Source: Cristatella mucedo
Lineage: Eukaryota > Bryozoa > Phylactolaemata > Cristatellidae
Direction of reading: 5' to 3'
DNA: 64,000 nucleotides
NCBI GenBank assembly: GCA_009760855.2
Contig: WPIO01000006.1
Span: 4,066,001-4,130,000, forward strand
Shown: positions 53,625-64,000 of the stretch, one piece after another
Layout of the letters: each line of letters begins with the position of its first letter
How positions within the stretch are numbered: position 1 is the stretch's first letter
Notes under the pieces: generated by a model
Databases searched by the model: none
What the model was told of the DNA's origin: nothing
What the model saw: only the letters and a program-made list of their open reading frames with translations
Translations under genes and position numbers: made by a program

Positions 53625-54179
53625 ACATAAAAAAAATCATGCAGGAAGAAATACGAGCACACAGCAGACTTCACTTTACCACGTTTTTGTTGGATATTTA
53701 CCAACACACAGCTATTTGTGCCCACTCGTATTCGGTTTTTCTGCTCAGCAAGCAGAAGCTTGCAAATGAATGCTGCTTCGTTTGCTCGGAGGGAGCTCGC
53801 CGGTCACTGTGAGGCCCGTGAACTTACCTAAGAGAAAAAACTTACCAAATAATTCTGATCGGTTTCCAGCGCTGCTGCTGTCTCCACTGGAAGAGAATAA
53901 GGCATAGGTTTCCTTCACTTACTGCAGAGGTTTTACCCTACCCTCATCCGGCTCTTGCGGTATAATGGCATTTTCAGGCTCAATTTAGTGCTCAGTAATA
54001 AGGTATGCATCATTTGACTTCCGGTGCATTTTGGAAAACCGTTACACGTAATTCATTTGAAGCTTCATCTTGCTCGAATGATTGTGAAGTTCCTACAAGC
54101 CTCTAGATTCGGTTTGGTTAGTAAACCAGAGCCAGGCTCGTAGCCCATGTAGTTTTTTCACCGATCCTGCACTTCGCAA
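53625..54179. other. No gene recognised
   Basis: An open plus-strand frame crosses the SINE and TA tract and continues to 53812 but is not credible as a gene. Nothing else seen. Confidence 0.4.
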
Positions 54180-54740
54180 TATTAATAATATTAATATTGG
54201 TATGTTTGTATGGCGCTATTAGAGAAATGCAATCTTTTTCTGGCACTTTACATGCATGCTGTAGAAGAAGCATGGTTAGTGGTAACATGGAAATTGTATG
54301 AATTGTATTACGGTTAGCGGTAGCATGCACAGTGTCAGGACGCATAAACTCAGAAAGAAGGCCAAATCGCAAGGACCCGCCATTTTTTGTGAAAAAACTG
54401 TGCGTTTTTAGATTCTTTTTAAACATCGTCAAATCAGGGGATGCTGGGACGTCAGTCGGGGATGAGTTCCACCTTTTGCGAGCATACGAACTGAAGTCAC
54501 TATCTCCAGAAACTTGGCGTTCGTCCGGCGTATAGCTAGCTAGACGACTGGAGTTAAAAAAAAAGCCGATCCTACGATGCCTAGCACGGTGGGCGAGTAG
54601 TTCTGATAGGTGGAGCCAGTCAGAGCATAGAGAGTGACCTGTAATGAGCGGCAGAACGTTTAGGTCAATGCGTTGCTTGATTGCGAGCCTGTGCAGGTTC
54701 ACAACTCGCTGTTCGATTTACCACAGGCGTTCGTAACCCG
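54180..54740 (-). mobile_element. L2/CR1-like LINE, 3' end with open RT C-terminus
   Basis: The longest open copy of the RT C-terminus: the minus-strand frame 54118-54702 has LHRLAIKQRIDLNVLPLITG (the 'L.WLPv..RI.FK' block), then DSDFSSYARKRWNSSPTDVP and FKKNLKTH, then reads into the 3' UTR. The hairpin near 54210-54240 is decayed. A start codon and the catalytic RT core are absent, so it is a 5'-truncated copy. Confidence 0.87.
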
Positions 54741-55384
54741 GGAATTAACTGCAAGATGCTTTTTTTATCATATTTCATTATTTTTAGTCATCTCAAAATA
54801 AATAGAAAGTAATTTTTCAATGCCGCAAGCACTTTGCTGCTATAATCTGGACAATAATATGCTTAACTCACTATTGCTGCTACGCACAGTGCGAACGTCA
54901 GGCTCACACTTATAGCTCATCTTGCATGCACCTCTATCCGAATGAGTAAGGCTTAAGTGGACACAAAATTGCGGATTTCTAACGATAAATTTATGACAGC
55001 GCATGTGCCTGTAACGAATATTTTAGTGTATATTATTTTGGAGTGCGGCAATGGCGACTTGCCGTTATTTAATTACACGGCACGATGTGGTTGCCTGCAT
55101 GAGCATTTTGCTATGTACGTGAACAATTCATCAAGACAAAGGCAAAAGTACTCCATGATAGCATCATGAGAGGAATTAAAAGCGTACAAAGACAAAGACC
55201 TCAAAGTCCAATTCATCAAAGAAAGCACAGCGAAAACATAATGGCAAACATTGTTTATGGGCTTCTTTTGACCGGATATTTGCGGCTTAGGCGAAAATAA
55301 AAAAATATCCACATTTCAGAAACCATTTAAGTGGTCTGGTGTTTTTTTTTACAACTTTTGAGTAGATTCTTGTCCATATTTCTG
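54741..55384. other. No gene recognised
   Basis: AT-rich. The plus-strand frame 54957-55169 starts at a non-ATG codon and is unidentified. Confidence 0.4.
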
Positions 55385-55965
55385 TAGTGAGCGTCGCAGT
55401 TGCCACATCACACCGCTTCTCGCTTACGTGCACCGGCTTCCAATCAAGCAGCGTATCGACTTTAAGTTTGTACCGCTCAAGTTTGGGTCACTTATTCTCC
55501 GGCTCCTACCTACCTATCAGAACTACTTCACGATCAGGCAAGGTATCATACCACCAGCTTTTCTAATCAAAATTGCAGCTATACGTCGTACAAACTTCGA
55601 ATCTATTGGAGACCGAACCATTAGCTCTTATGCTTTCAAAGCTTGGAACTCACTTTCGACTGACAGCACGATATCCCCTGATGGCTTGACATTTAAAAGT
55701 AAGCTAGAATCGCACCTGTTTATAAAAATATTTAGTGGGTTCTTGTGATTAGTTGTTTGTGTGCTTATGTGTGCGCATACAGTACATGCCGCCACTAACT
55801 GCATTTATATGTTAACACCATGTATGTCGCTTCAAAAAATGTTATGCTTGTTGACATTTTGCATGCTACCACTAACCCTTCGATCGTGATTCTAATGCAG
55901 CACATACAAAGTGAAAATAAAGATATACTGTTCCCTACGTATGCTACATAAATATATTATTGTTA
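55385..55965 (+). mobile_element. L2/CR1-like LINE, 3' end
   Basis: Starts 'agtgagcgtcgcagttgcc'. The RT C-terminus is open from 55428: LPIKQRIDFKFVPLKFGSLI, FESIGDRTISSYAFKAWNSL and SKLESHLF. The 3' UTR has 'ccactaaccc' and 'ttcgatcgtgatt'. The tail after 'gcagcacatacaaagtg' is diverged and the hairpin is lost. Confidence 0.87.
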
Positions 55966-56332
55966 TTTTAACTTTGATTTATTAGCGTTCTTTCTGACTA
56001 AATTTAAGCCGCAGCATCAAATTTTTTCCTACGGAAATAGATCAAGTTCAAGCTGAATCACTATTATAATACTGGTAACAAATACTGGTCACAAAAAGCT
56101 AACTTTGTATGGTTTAATGATGATTTTCAACACCTGCAATATGATCCGTTAAGAAATAGCACTGACTGCAAACGAATAGTGATGAATGCCATACACAATG
56201 CGTAGTTCATCTTTTTGCTCACATAGACGACCCTCACGCACAATCAACATAATAATTCAATAAAATATTCACCCGCGGTTGTACGCTGGCTACTCACGCA
56301 TTCATTTTTTTAATTTCGGACTACTGAGTGAC
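55966..56332. other. No gene recognised
   Basis: AT-rich spacer. Confidence 0.4.
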
Positions 56333-56378
56333 CGTCTGCTCGAAGGACTGAGCCTCCTGAGCGTCCTTCGAGCAGACG
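56333..56378. repeat. 16-bp perfect inverted repeat
   Basis: Arms CGTCTGCTCGAAGGAC (56333-56348) and GTCCTTCGAGCAGACG (56363-56378) with a 14-base loop. Confidence 0.96.
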
Positions 56379-56589
56379 ATGATTCCGCAGCCTCTAGATT
56401 ACTTGGCCCGCTGTAGTAATGCGGCGATCGGGCGGCTGGCTGTACATTTGCAATTACCTGCAATAGCCAAATTTAGTATCACCAACTTTGGTAGTACATC
56501 TGACTGCATTAAGACTTCTTCCAGTAATAGCTCTTGTCCCCTTTGGTAACACGACTCATCTGTGAATCGCGAAACTGTAGGAACCTCGA

Positions 56590-56755
56590 CATCGACCTAT
56601 GTGAGTAAAAAAGCAAGTTCCAAATCCTTAAGGCTGAATATTCCATTCAGCCTGCTGTCATTGGCTGCGCGATTGCAACGGACGCTAGCCAATTCTCTGG
56701 ATGAGTTCGCTCCTCTGACTAATCGTGTCCTACGTCCTCGCTACGACTGACTATT
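56590..56755 (+). mobile_element. Possible LINE linker fragment
   Basis: The frame includes LAARLQRTLANSLDEFAPLT then NRVLRPRYD, resembling the 'LD..APL..R.V..R...PW' linker between endonuclease and RT (compare 9620-9690). Short, so tentative. Confidence 0.4.
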
Positions 56756-57757
56756 GGTTGACTGAAACGAAGCCTTCATAGATCGACCCATCGATCCATC
56801 CTAGCCAAGGTAAATTGTATCTTCTATCACAGGTTATTCAAAGCCGCTATGAAGAGATAATCACGGAGTTGTACTTTATTGGTCGGCCCGTGAATAACGT
56901 GTAAGCTGTGTGCGGCGCTGCGCTTGTGTGGCCTTCTTTGGCTACGGCGTCGTCTATCGAACTGCTTCTCTGCTTTACTCTAACGACGCGTACTCGTTAC
57001 AAAGGAACTGATGCGCTTGAAAGATGGCAGCATCTGGCGTGTATGTCGGTGCACCTACGAGCTTTGACGCTGCACGCACTACTCGTGAGGTGGAGCACTT
57101 CCGGCGAGCAGGAGCGTCCGCCAAGCTTCCGTCAAACATCTTTAGTGACTAGTGCCTATTGCGCGTGCTGTGCTTGTTGCTGAAGACTTTACTTAGTTTA
57201 GGATTTGCTGCATCACGCTCTTAGCTCTTGGCGTCAAGGTCCCGGTTAAGTTGGCGAATTGCGTTTGACCGGTGGCGGTCGTCTTTTCCTCGTGTCTAGT
57301 TGCTGCTAGCCACTATTTTTCAAAATGCTGAGCGACCAGAATATGCCGTCCACTGCGAGACTGACCGTTTCGCCTATAGTGCGAACCGATCCCGAAGCGC
57401 CACCACCGGTCTCGGTGCTTAAAGGGTTAAGGGTTAACCATTGAGGCTACTTTTCGTTAAATTTCTGTCGTAGGACTTGAAAGCCACAGCTTTTATTTTT
57501 GAATTACATACTCAAGTCGACTTCCAGCAAACTTCGCGAATTGGGGAGCTTTGTACCTAAAACATGGCTCTCGATATCAGCTGGAACTAAGGCATGCAGT
57601 GATTGTGGAGTGGAGCGCCTGAACGCTCGTGTTGCTGCTCGCTTTGCCAAAATTTAGGAGTAAGAAGACTACCTTCTGAAATTATGTAAATCATGGAACG
57701 GCCGTCTTAACAAAGTAGGGCACATTTCAGAACAGTATTTTTCACGTCTTTTCTTAG
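56756..57757. other. No gene recognised
   Basis: The GC-richer part (56900-57400) has only non-ATG frames. 'aaagggttaagggttaacc' at 57421-57439 contains a small direct repeat. Confidence 0.4.
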
Positions 57758-57989
57758 TTGGAATCAATGCTCATCTCAAACAGTGCAAGAGGCATTCCTT
57801 GCAGCTGAGCATCATTTGGAAGCATTTGCACACATTTTTGAGGAGAATTTTGATACCATGAAGCCAGAGATATTTCGATACCTGAAGATACTTTTTATCG
57901 CTGGCAGTAATGCTGCGGCAACTAGGAAGCTAGAATTTCATGGTACAAACGATTGCACAAATAAAGAATCTACTGTTGCTAATCTATAA
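57758..57989 (+). CDS. Candidate terminal exon, unidentified
   Basis: After 'cacgtcttttcttag' an open frame of about 77 codons runs to TAA. It includes EAFLAAEHHLEAFAHIFEEN then FDTMKPEIFRYLKILFIAGS, a strongly helical composition. An AATAAA lies inside the frame (about 57959). No family recognised. It may be a last exon or a transposon remnant. Confidence 0.3.
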
Positions 57990-59499
57990 CGTATCCGGTC
58001 AATGAGACATCTAGTGTGTAATGGGATCAGCTCCAAGAGTCGAGGGATTAGAGCTGACACCTTCTCTTAAGCATCCAATGTAATACGTAAGTATGACTGT
58101 ATTGTTTGTCGAATGAGTGATTGGTCCTTGAAGTCGATCAAGATAAAGGGACCCATGGCATGTTTCTTTGGCCCAGTTTATTGATGCCGAATACGTAGCC
58201 GCTTTGTCTTTACAGTGAGTTTTTCGTTTCCACGAGCCGTCATCGTATGTTTAACGACTCGTTGAGCATCTCATCGTCGACGATTTTGTTAATCGAAGGG
58301 CTACTTAAAAGTTTACTTGAATAGTGAAATCCAGTTTTTGATTGGATTAGGGAGCGCAATCTTTACGTTCCCTCCCGCTCGTCAACCGATGTCTCGGAAC
58401 TCCATGGGCTGCGACTCAGGACGCAGCCGCGCTCCGATTGGCTAACCTATTGCTTCCACCTGGCTGCAGGCACTCAGCGCTCTGATTCGCTAGCCAGTGT
58501 AGGGGTGGTGGCCAAGCCTAATACCTGCACCCGCCCACGGTTAGGCACCATCTATACAGTAGGTTTGAAGAGACACTCTCATGTAACAATCTCTACACCT
58601 GGCTCGCTGCCCCTTTCGGCAGCGAGCCGGACTCGGACATTAAAGATGTTTACGTCAATGCACTCTCCAGCGCTCACCTGGCCATAACTGTCGGAGCTGA
58701 AACGGGACCGACTCACCGACGCGCCACCGTCGTGGCCCGGCGGAACTTGCGCTGGCGCAGTTTTAAGCCAAACCATTTCGCCAGTATGTGCCGCTCTGCA
58801 TTACCATGAATCGGCAAACCTTATCTGGATAGGCAGAGCCATCTGGTGATCTGGGACTGATGCAGCTCTTCAGTTCATACGGGAGAGAATAGCACCAACG
58901 AGCTGCGATTTCGCAAGCTCCCCCAGCAAGCATTGTTGTGGCACCCGGCCACTGCATACTTTGGTCAAACGGTGTCCGATCGCGATGTTAGTCGATACCG
59001 GAGACAACCAAAGCGGCTATTAAAAGATAGCAAACTAGCAAGCCCAACTCAGTCTGCAGTAGTAGGGCCAACCAGTACTACTACAGCTGGAAGCGTCTCA
59101 GCTGCCATGCCATGCCTTAGCATCTCGTGTAGAGAGCTAATCAAACCAGCAGCTCTCGCTTTACTAGAACGATAGAAGCACTTCGCTTTACTCTGCCTCG
59201 TAGGGAATTGCAGAGAACCAAATCCACCTGGTCGTGATCGGTTTGAACGCATCGCGATAAACTTGCTTGAACCGGTTTGAACGCATCGCGTTACGTTAAA
59301 CTTGAGGTTGATATACTTAAGACCGCTGATTTCACTAAGCTACTCGTAGATGATCAGGAACGCGGATGCGGAAAACCGAATTTTTTGATGTCGAAATAAA
59401 TTACAATCTCAGTTAAAGTGCCACTACGCAAAAGGGCTGCAGCGGGGCGCTCTGCATCAAAGGGTGGATACTGCCATTTTGCCATACAAATATATTACC
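57990..59499. other. No gene recognised; small duplication
   Basis: 'ggtttgaacgcatcgcg' is directly duplicated at 59240-59256 and 59275-59291 with related flanks. GC-rich part 58380-58760 contains two 'gctccgattggct'-like boxes. No gene called. Confidence 0.4.
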
Positions 59500-59580
59500 A
59501 TTCTAATGAAATATTTATGTAGATCACTGAGAGTCTCGAATCTCTTCTAAGTTACTGGAAATTAGCTTGCAAAGAAGCCT
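59500..59580 (-). mobile_element. Diverged LINE 3' tail trace
   Basis: 'gatcactgagagtctcgaatctctt' and 'agcttgcaaagaagcc' resemble the reverse hairpin and 'tttgctgcaaaggaagc' of the LINE tail in order. Confidence 0.4.
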
Positions 59581-59769
59581 GTAAGTTTCACTGGCGACAA
59601 TACGCATGAGTTTAGCCCCAATAAGCACAGGAAGGACAATGCCGACGTACGAAAAAATGCTTCGAGGAGCGTGTAGCTTTTCACTAACTTTGAAATGTCG
59701 TCAACTCGGTGAATGTAGTGGTGCAGTCAAGAAAGAGTTCAGAGTTTTGGAGCCTTAAGAACCAATTAT

Positions 59770-59825
59770 TTTTTATTATTTCCTTAAGAGAATGTAATCT
59801 CTACCCAGCTGCTTTACATACCCCG
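59770..59825 (-). mobile_element. LINE/SINE-A tail
   Basis: 'attatttccttaagagaatg' plus 'taatctctacccagctgctt' plus 'tacata' is the reverse of the shared tail in its SINE-A form. A tRNA-like head is not recognisable to its right. Confidence 0.5.
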
Positions 59826-60249
59826 CATTTCTAGTGCCCGCGAGCCTGGTAGTTGATGCGAGCATCGCACACCTGCGCCAAAACCTCCAGAGGATGTGAG
59901 TTTGCCAAGAGGCAAAGATATAAAAACCCTCCAGTGGGGAGAGCGGTGTTGCGTAGTGAGGCGTGATTTAAAATATTTCTAAATTGTTTCTTGGTACTTA
60001 AAGCCTTAAAATAAATTGATGAATCGTCAAGCCAGCACGTGTACTGGAGTAGAGTGCAGTGAGGTCGAGAGAGGATCCGAGCGCCTTGCGCCGTGGGGCG
60101 GACCGTAAAGTACTCGTTCACAATCCCATCTCCTTCCGCTTCCAAATGGCTCCACCGGAAAGTTAGTTATAAAATTGCAGATCCAAGAAAAAAGTTCAAG
60201 TCTTAATTACACAGCTTTATTTTTTCTCAATGAAAGAGCACCCAAAGTA
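59826..60249. other. No gene recognised
   Basis: The minus-strand frame 59831-60145 has no recognised domain. Confidence 0.4.
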
Positions 60250-60520
60250 GCCTCACCATTTAGTGGGTCCCTGTGATTCGTCCTTTACATGCTTATGCGT
60301 GCTGTCACTGTGCATGCTGCCACTAACCTTACTTGCATGCTGACCCTATGCATGTCACCCCTAACCATGCTATTCTTGTTGTTAGTTGAGCCTGCTACCA
60401 CTAACCATTCGATCGTAGTTTCTTTGCAGCAATTGTAAAGCGCCTACAAAGATATTGAGTTCTCATAGTCATAGTGCGCTTTATCAAATGTATTATTAAT
60501 CTTAATATTATTATTATTAT
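60250..60520 (+). mobile_element. LINE 3' UTR tail
   Basis: Begins inside the family's coding end ('catttagtgggtccctgtg'), then the complete 3' UTR. The hairpin is disturbed by a duplicated 'catagt' ('tctcatagtcatagtgcgct'), and ATT-like repeats follow. Very close to the 15.7-kb copy. Confidence 0.85.
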
Positions 60521-60649
60521 TCACTTGAAGGGGAAGCCATTGAACGACATATTTAGGTGCCATAGAATGAACAAAAGTTTGCTTACATAACCCAATCTTC
60601 CATATAGGTTTGCGCAATAATACATCGACGTGAAAAGATACGGTTCAGA

Positions 60650-61830
60650 AAGAGAGACGACTAGCGGCTAGCTTCTGAATACGGTACCGTCGTCCTATCC
60701 GAAATCAAATTTCAAGTTTCACATTGGCTCACCGCCTGCGGGCTTGCTTTATTGAGTCATATTAGAGCAAGTCCTAGCATGATCGCGGAGGACAGCGCTG
60801 CGTCATCTTGCCGCGTGACGGAAGGGTGCCAACTTGCCTCTTTAACTCACGGAGGACAGTATGTGTTTCGCTTGAACGGACGGACGAACCATGTCGGTGG
60901 TCAATAGCAGTGGTGCGGAGATGAGCTGCGACGGATAGGCTTCGATGGAACGGCTGATTGTGCAGCACCAGCGTTTGCAACAGCAGCCGGCTAGCCGAGA
61001 ATCGGCGAGGAATAGCTTGCATGATGAACTAACTTGCATGAGGAATAGCTTGCACGATGAACTGCGATGCATTGACGGATTGACGGCGGCAAGCGCTTGC
61101 AGCTGGAGCCATCTCGCTGACCTTCGGCGAAGAATTGCTCCGCACGTCGCTGGCGACCGAGCGAGAAACGGTCTGGCGTTGGCGGTGCGCTGCTCGTAGC
61201 GCCAGAGGCCGTTGCTTTTATCGAACAGTGGCGGCATTATCTGTTCGAGCGAAGCGAGAGACAGAACGTACGGTGACGGTTGTACACACGATGAAGCAAT
61301 GCGGTCAGTTAGAGCGAAAGGTTTGAGGGACCTTTTCGAAAGACTCGTTGCGAACGGCGTTGATAAAACCGTGAGTGTCGGCTGCGATTTGTGTCTGCGC
61401 CTGGGTGCCGCAACGACGACGCTGAGCGTTCGCGATGCTTGCAGTGCCAGGGCGATCGCTAGATAAGCGCGCAGTGCCGCCGAGCTGACCGCATGGCCGC
61501 GCCCCGATCGCTCTAGGCTGGACGCGCGACGGAGCAGCGCCCGACACCCAGAAGAACGGCAGTGGCCGAAGCCACCGCCGATTGGCTGGCAGCGACGGCC
61601 GCGGCGGCAGCAGCGGCTCGGCGGCGGCAGCAGCGGCTCGGCGGCGGCAAATGCAAGCCACTGTCAAGCTGCGCCCGCCGAGCGCTTGCCGCCGAGCGCG
61701 GCCGCTGTGGCTAAGCAGACCAAGGAAGCTGAGGACTGAGAACCATGCTGCCGATGACGACGTTCGCTGACCGCCGTTCGCGTCTATATAGTGCCCTAGT
61801 GAGCGGCGCACTAAATCGACCGCTCATTAC
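60650..61830 (+). repeat. GC-rich dispersed repeat, copy 2
   Basis: Partner of 23880-24720, with a longer left flank related to 51000-51150. Local changes relative to copy 1 include a duplicated 'gaggaatagcttgca.gatgaact' (61010-61065) and a perfect 20-bp tandem 'gcggcggcagcagcggctcg' (61601-61640). A TATA-like 'gtctatatagtgcc' lies near 61785. Frames are Ala/Arg-rich and unidentified. Confidence 0.75.
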
Positions 61831-61905
61831 GATAATAATAATAATAATAATAATAATAATTCACTTGATAAAGCGCCCTCAGAGATAATTGTCGCAGCAA
61901 GATCT
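61831..61905 (-). mobile_element. Very short LINE 3' tail
   Basis: Minus-strand tail: ATT repeats (61831-61860), 'cacttgataaagcgccctcag', then the hairpin breaks off at 'agataattgtcgcagcaag'. It sits at the end of the GC-rich repeat. Confidence 0.75.
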
Positions 61906-62389
61906 TGACCTGATTTGCAAGCACCGGTTAATTATTGCATTAATTACTGCAGTTCGCGCTTGCTTGCGGCTTGAAAGCTGACGGACGGCCGCCGCTTGAA
62001 TGGGGCCGTCTTGCTTTAGAAGTAGCCAGTCGGTCTACAAGGTCAGAGGTCTTGCAAGGTCAGAGGTCGGCTTCGGCTGCTGGGTGGGTGGGGAGCGCTG
62101 GTGCCTGTCGCAGCTACACGGCTCTGGCATCGCGCGCGCGAGAGCTGCAACGAGCCGACCAAGCGGACGTACTAAGCGTGACGGAAGCTGAAGCAGAAAG
62201 CCGCGGGAGCTGCTCGACAGTTGCCGCACCGAGTAGGCGATTGGCCTGATTGCATTTTACGTTGAGACACCGACTTCCTTTTTGCACGCACGGCCAGTGT
62301 CTCGACGGTCGATCTCTCTCTCGATCGCCCGTTGCGTTATGAAGTGGCTTTCTCGAATCGAGCATAACTTGCAATAATACGCTTTTGTA
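61906..62389. other. No gene recognised
   Basis: 'aaggtcagaggtc' is tandemly repeated at 62039-62068. GC-rich. No coding evidence. Confidence 0.4.
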
Positions 62390-62640
62390 GGAGCCTCGGA
62401 TAACTTGAATCTCTTTCAATGCACTTACTTTATTCGCATTGTAAAGGAAGCGTGATCGAATGATTAGTGGGAAAATGCTTCTCGGTAGCGTGCGAAACGT
62501 CAAAAGCCTAGCACGGTTAGAATGACATGCCCGCTATCAACATGTAAATGTGGTTTGTGGCAGCATGCACAGTGTCAGCACATACAATACAAATCTAAAG
62601 CATCGCACCCACCACATGCTGTCAAAACGTGGTGCGTTCG
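62390..62640 (-). mobile_element. LINE 3' UTR tail, diverged
   Basis: On the minus strand: 'gcatgctgccacaaaccac', 'ctaaccgtgctaggc', 'ccactaatcattcgatcacg', 'ctttacaatgcgaataaag', then a partial hairpin. The RT coding part is missing or very diverged. Confidence 0.7.
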
Positions 62641-63245
62641 AATGGAATCAAGCAGGACGACTCCTAACTAAAGAGCATGCACGGTGTGGACACTGCCAAA
62701 GTGCATACGCCGACTGGTAGTCGCCCGGATGCATCTATTTAATTTACGAGATGCTGCGAAGGGAGTGGCTTTCGAGCTAATGCATCTGGTTTCGGTCAGT
62801 GAGCTACAAAAGTTCAATTTTGCTGCTCCTGGTTGGTGCCATTGCGAGTAGCAGCAGTAGGCTAAATCAACTTGTGGGTGGCTTCCTCTGGTTGTCATTG
62901 GACAGGTATTCGATGCGTGATGCAGAATCTATGCAGCTTTTTTTCAGGTCGCTGTGCTCCAATCATTCTCTCGGGGCGATGGCACACAAGCCTCTGGCTA
63001 ACTCTGCAGTCTGTTTCCCGAAGCGAAGTTGCCAAATATGTCTGAGACGGCCAGTTCGACAAAATTAGACGATTTCACGTTGACTCCTGCTAAATTTATT
63101 ATAGCAAGCTCTAATACTAAGAAAGTGTGATCGCCTTTTTAAAATCTAGATATTGATTCCATTCTCTTGTCTACGTTACTGAACTCAATATTGCTTCCAA
63201 ACGCCTTTGAAATAAAAAACACTCGCATGCACTGAGCCAATCTGC
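62641..63245. other. No gene recognised
   Basis: A plus-strand frame at 62799-63068 begins at a non-ATG codon and is unidentified. 'gaaataaaaaa' near 63209 could be a plus-strand poly(A) signal but no gene upstream supports it. Confidence 0.4.
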
Positions 63246-63251
63246 TTTATT
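63246..63251 (-). terminator. Poly(A) signal AATAAA of the EF-hand gene
   Basis: AATAAA on the minus strand, about 225 bases after the stop codon at 63473-63475. Position and strand fit the EF-hand gene. Confidence 0.55.
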
Positions 63252-63472
63252 ATGAAAGAATAGTGGTGTCAACCTTATGAGGCTTAGGCGGTTACATCGG
63301 CCAGCGCTTACACAACGCACGAGTCTCTTTCACGGCGAGGCATCTGCACAGGCGGTTTGAAAATCTGCAGGTGAAGATTTGTGGGGAGTACTACACACAT
63401 CCTCCTCCAACTTGCTGACCACCAGCTCGAACGCTCGAAGAGGTCCTGTGGTGCATCCATGCTGGCTGATGC

Positions 63473-63694
63473 TCAGTTTTCGTTGCCGAGCAACGACGAG
63501 ATGAGGCCCCTGTAGTCGATGCTGCCTGTCAGCTCCTTGTCGTGCTCGTTAAATAGCACGAAGATCTCCTCCTCTGAGAGTACGATGTGGACCTTCTCCA
63601 TGGCCGACCGAAGGCCGGCTATGGTGAGATAGCCCTGACCTTGCTTGTCGATGGCCTTGCAAGCTCTCTTGAACATTTTCTGCTGTCCTGCCAG
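63473..63694 (-). CDS. EF-hand protein, last coding exon
   Basis: On the minus strand an acceptor ('agcttttattatgcag') is followed by 73 open codons and TGA. The product has an EF-hand pair: KRACKAIDKQGQGYLTIAGL with loop D-K-Q-G-Q-G-Y-L, then LSEEEIFVLFNEHDKELTGS with loop D-K-E-L-T-G-S-I-D. Gly at loop position 6 and a hydrophobic residue at position 8 are kept. Acidic residues at positions 3 and 5 are missing in the first loop, and position 12 is Gly rather than Glu in both, so calcium binding is probably weak or lost. The 'LSEEEIF.LF...D..LTG.I.Y' block recalls EFCAB6-like proteins. Earlier exons lie beyond 63694 or outside the window. Confidence 0.68.
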   Translation of the reverse strand: MAGQQKMFKRACKAIDKQGQGYLTIAGLRSAMEKVHIVLSEEEIFVLFNEHDKELTGSIDYRGLISSLLGNEN

Positions 63695-64000
63695 CTGCAT
63701 AATAAAAGCTTGCCGCGTTAGATCTCGAGGGCATGCACACGCGCGCTTTGAAGAAGAGCAACAGTGGATTGTGTCAGGATTCTCGTGCCGTAAAAAAACA
63801 AGAACACCAGTTTTAAAAAGTCCAGCGACCGATGGGGGTGGGTGGTGCAAATACAATGCATTGCTAAGAAGCACTCATTTTAATGGCCTCATCCGATCGG
63901 ACATGAACAGCAAGCCTATTCGTGTACAAGCGGGATACTTTATGCGACCGGATGTATTTGTGCAAGCATGCTTGTGTACGCACGCAAATGCATCTACACC
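63695..64000. other. Probable intron of the EF-hand gene
   Basis: The frame stays open upstream to 63874 but the strong acceptor at 63695-63696 and low-complexity residues argue that this is intronic. No further exon recognised. Confidence 0.4.

Overview
The window is animal (metazoan) nuclear DNA, not prokaryotic: there are no operons or dense genes, the few recognisable coding pieces are short exons with GT-AG splice signals, and most of the sequence is dispersed repeats, simple repeats and decayed transposons. The repeat types (an L2/CR1-like LINE ending in an ATT-run, tRNA-derived SINEs, hAT MITEs, a Ty3/gypsy relic, a Maverick/adinto-like relic) fit an invertebrate, perhaps a lophotrochozoan, but the species cannot be fixed from this sequence. 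Long open frames here are mostly chance products of low-complexity or tandem DNA, and many begin at non-ATG codons, so few are called genes.

Host genes. Two exons are credible: a minus-strand exon at 3353-3439 matching the membrane hairpin of signal peptidase complex subunit 1, and the last exon of an EF-hand protein at 63473-63694 (minus) with a poly(A) signal at 63246-63251. Several other open segments with good splice signals (15042-15178, 33669-33686 with 35094-35216, 34445-34552 minus, 46745-46984, 57758-57989) are listed as unidentified candidate exons.

Mobile DNA. One LINE lineage accounts for about twenty fragments (1.7, 5.9, 9.2-12.7, 15.7, 19.6, 21.6, 23.5, 28.6, 32.5, 49.4, 54.2, 55.4, 60.3, 61.8 and 62.4 kb and others). 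Most are 5'-truncated and end in the same roughly 45-base hairpin followed by ATT repeats. A tRNA-derived SINE (here SINE-A; 25.9, 30.3, 48.4, 51.8 kb) carries the same 3' hairpin and so probably uses the LINE's machinery. A second tRNA-derived SINE (SINE-B; 0, 5.6, 11.9, 14.6, 16.3, 49.1, 49.3, 53.5 kb) ends in a T-run instead. Two hAT MITEs of the SPIN type lie at 11199-11384 (intact, with an 8-bp target duplication) and 32350-32489 (truncated). A hAT transposase C-terminus (18446-18679) and a Ty3/gypsy Pol relic (12985-13625) are also present. An AT-rich island at 25.6-28.95 kb holds broken genes resembling a capsid-like protein and a tail-fibre-like repeat protein of Maverick/adinto-like elements, interrupted by a SINE and a LINE tail.

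Satellite. From 37.15 to 44.45 kb lies a tandem array of 21 units of 341 bp plus edge pieces. Each unit keeps one open frame of about 106 codons, but without an ATG near its start. Degenerate ~140-bp units at 44.45-44.95 kb suggest the 341-bp unit arose by insertion of ~204 bp into an older short repeat, and diagnostic variants recur 11 units apart, showing higher-order duplication. Other repeats are long GA, CA and TA microsatellites, a 21-bp minisatellite, polypurine tracts, a GC-rich repeat family (23.9-25.1 and 60.7-61.8 kb) and three notable inverted repeats.
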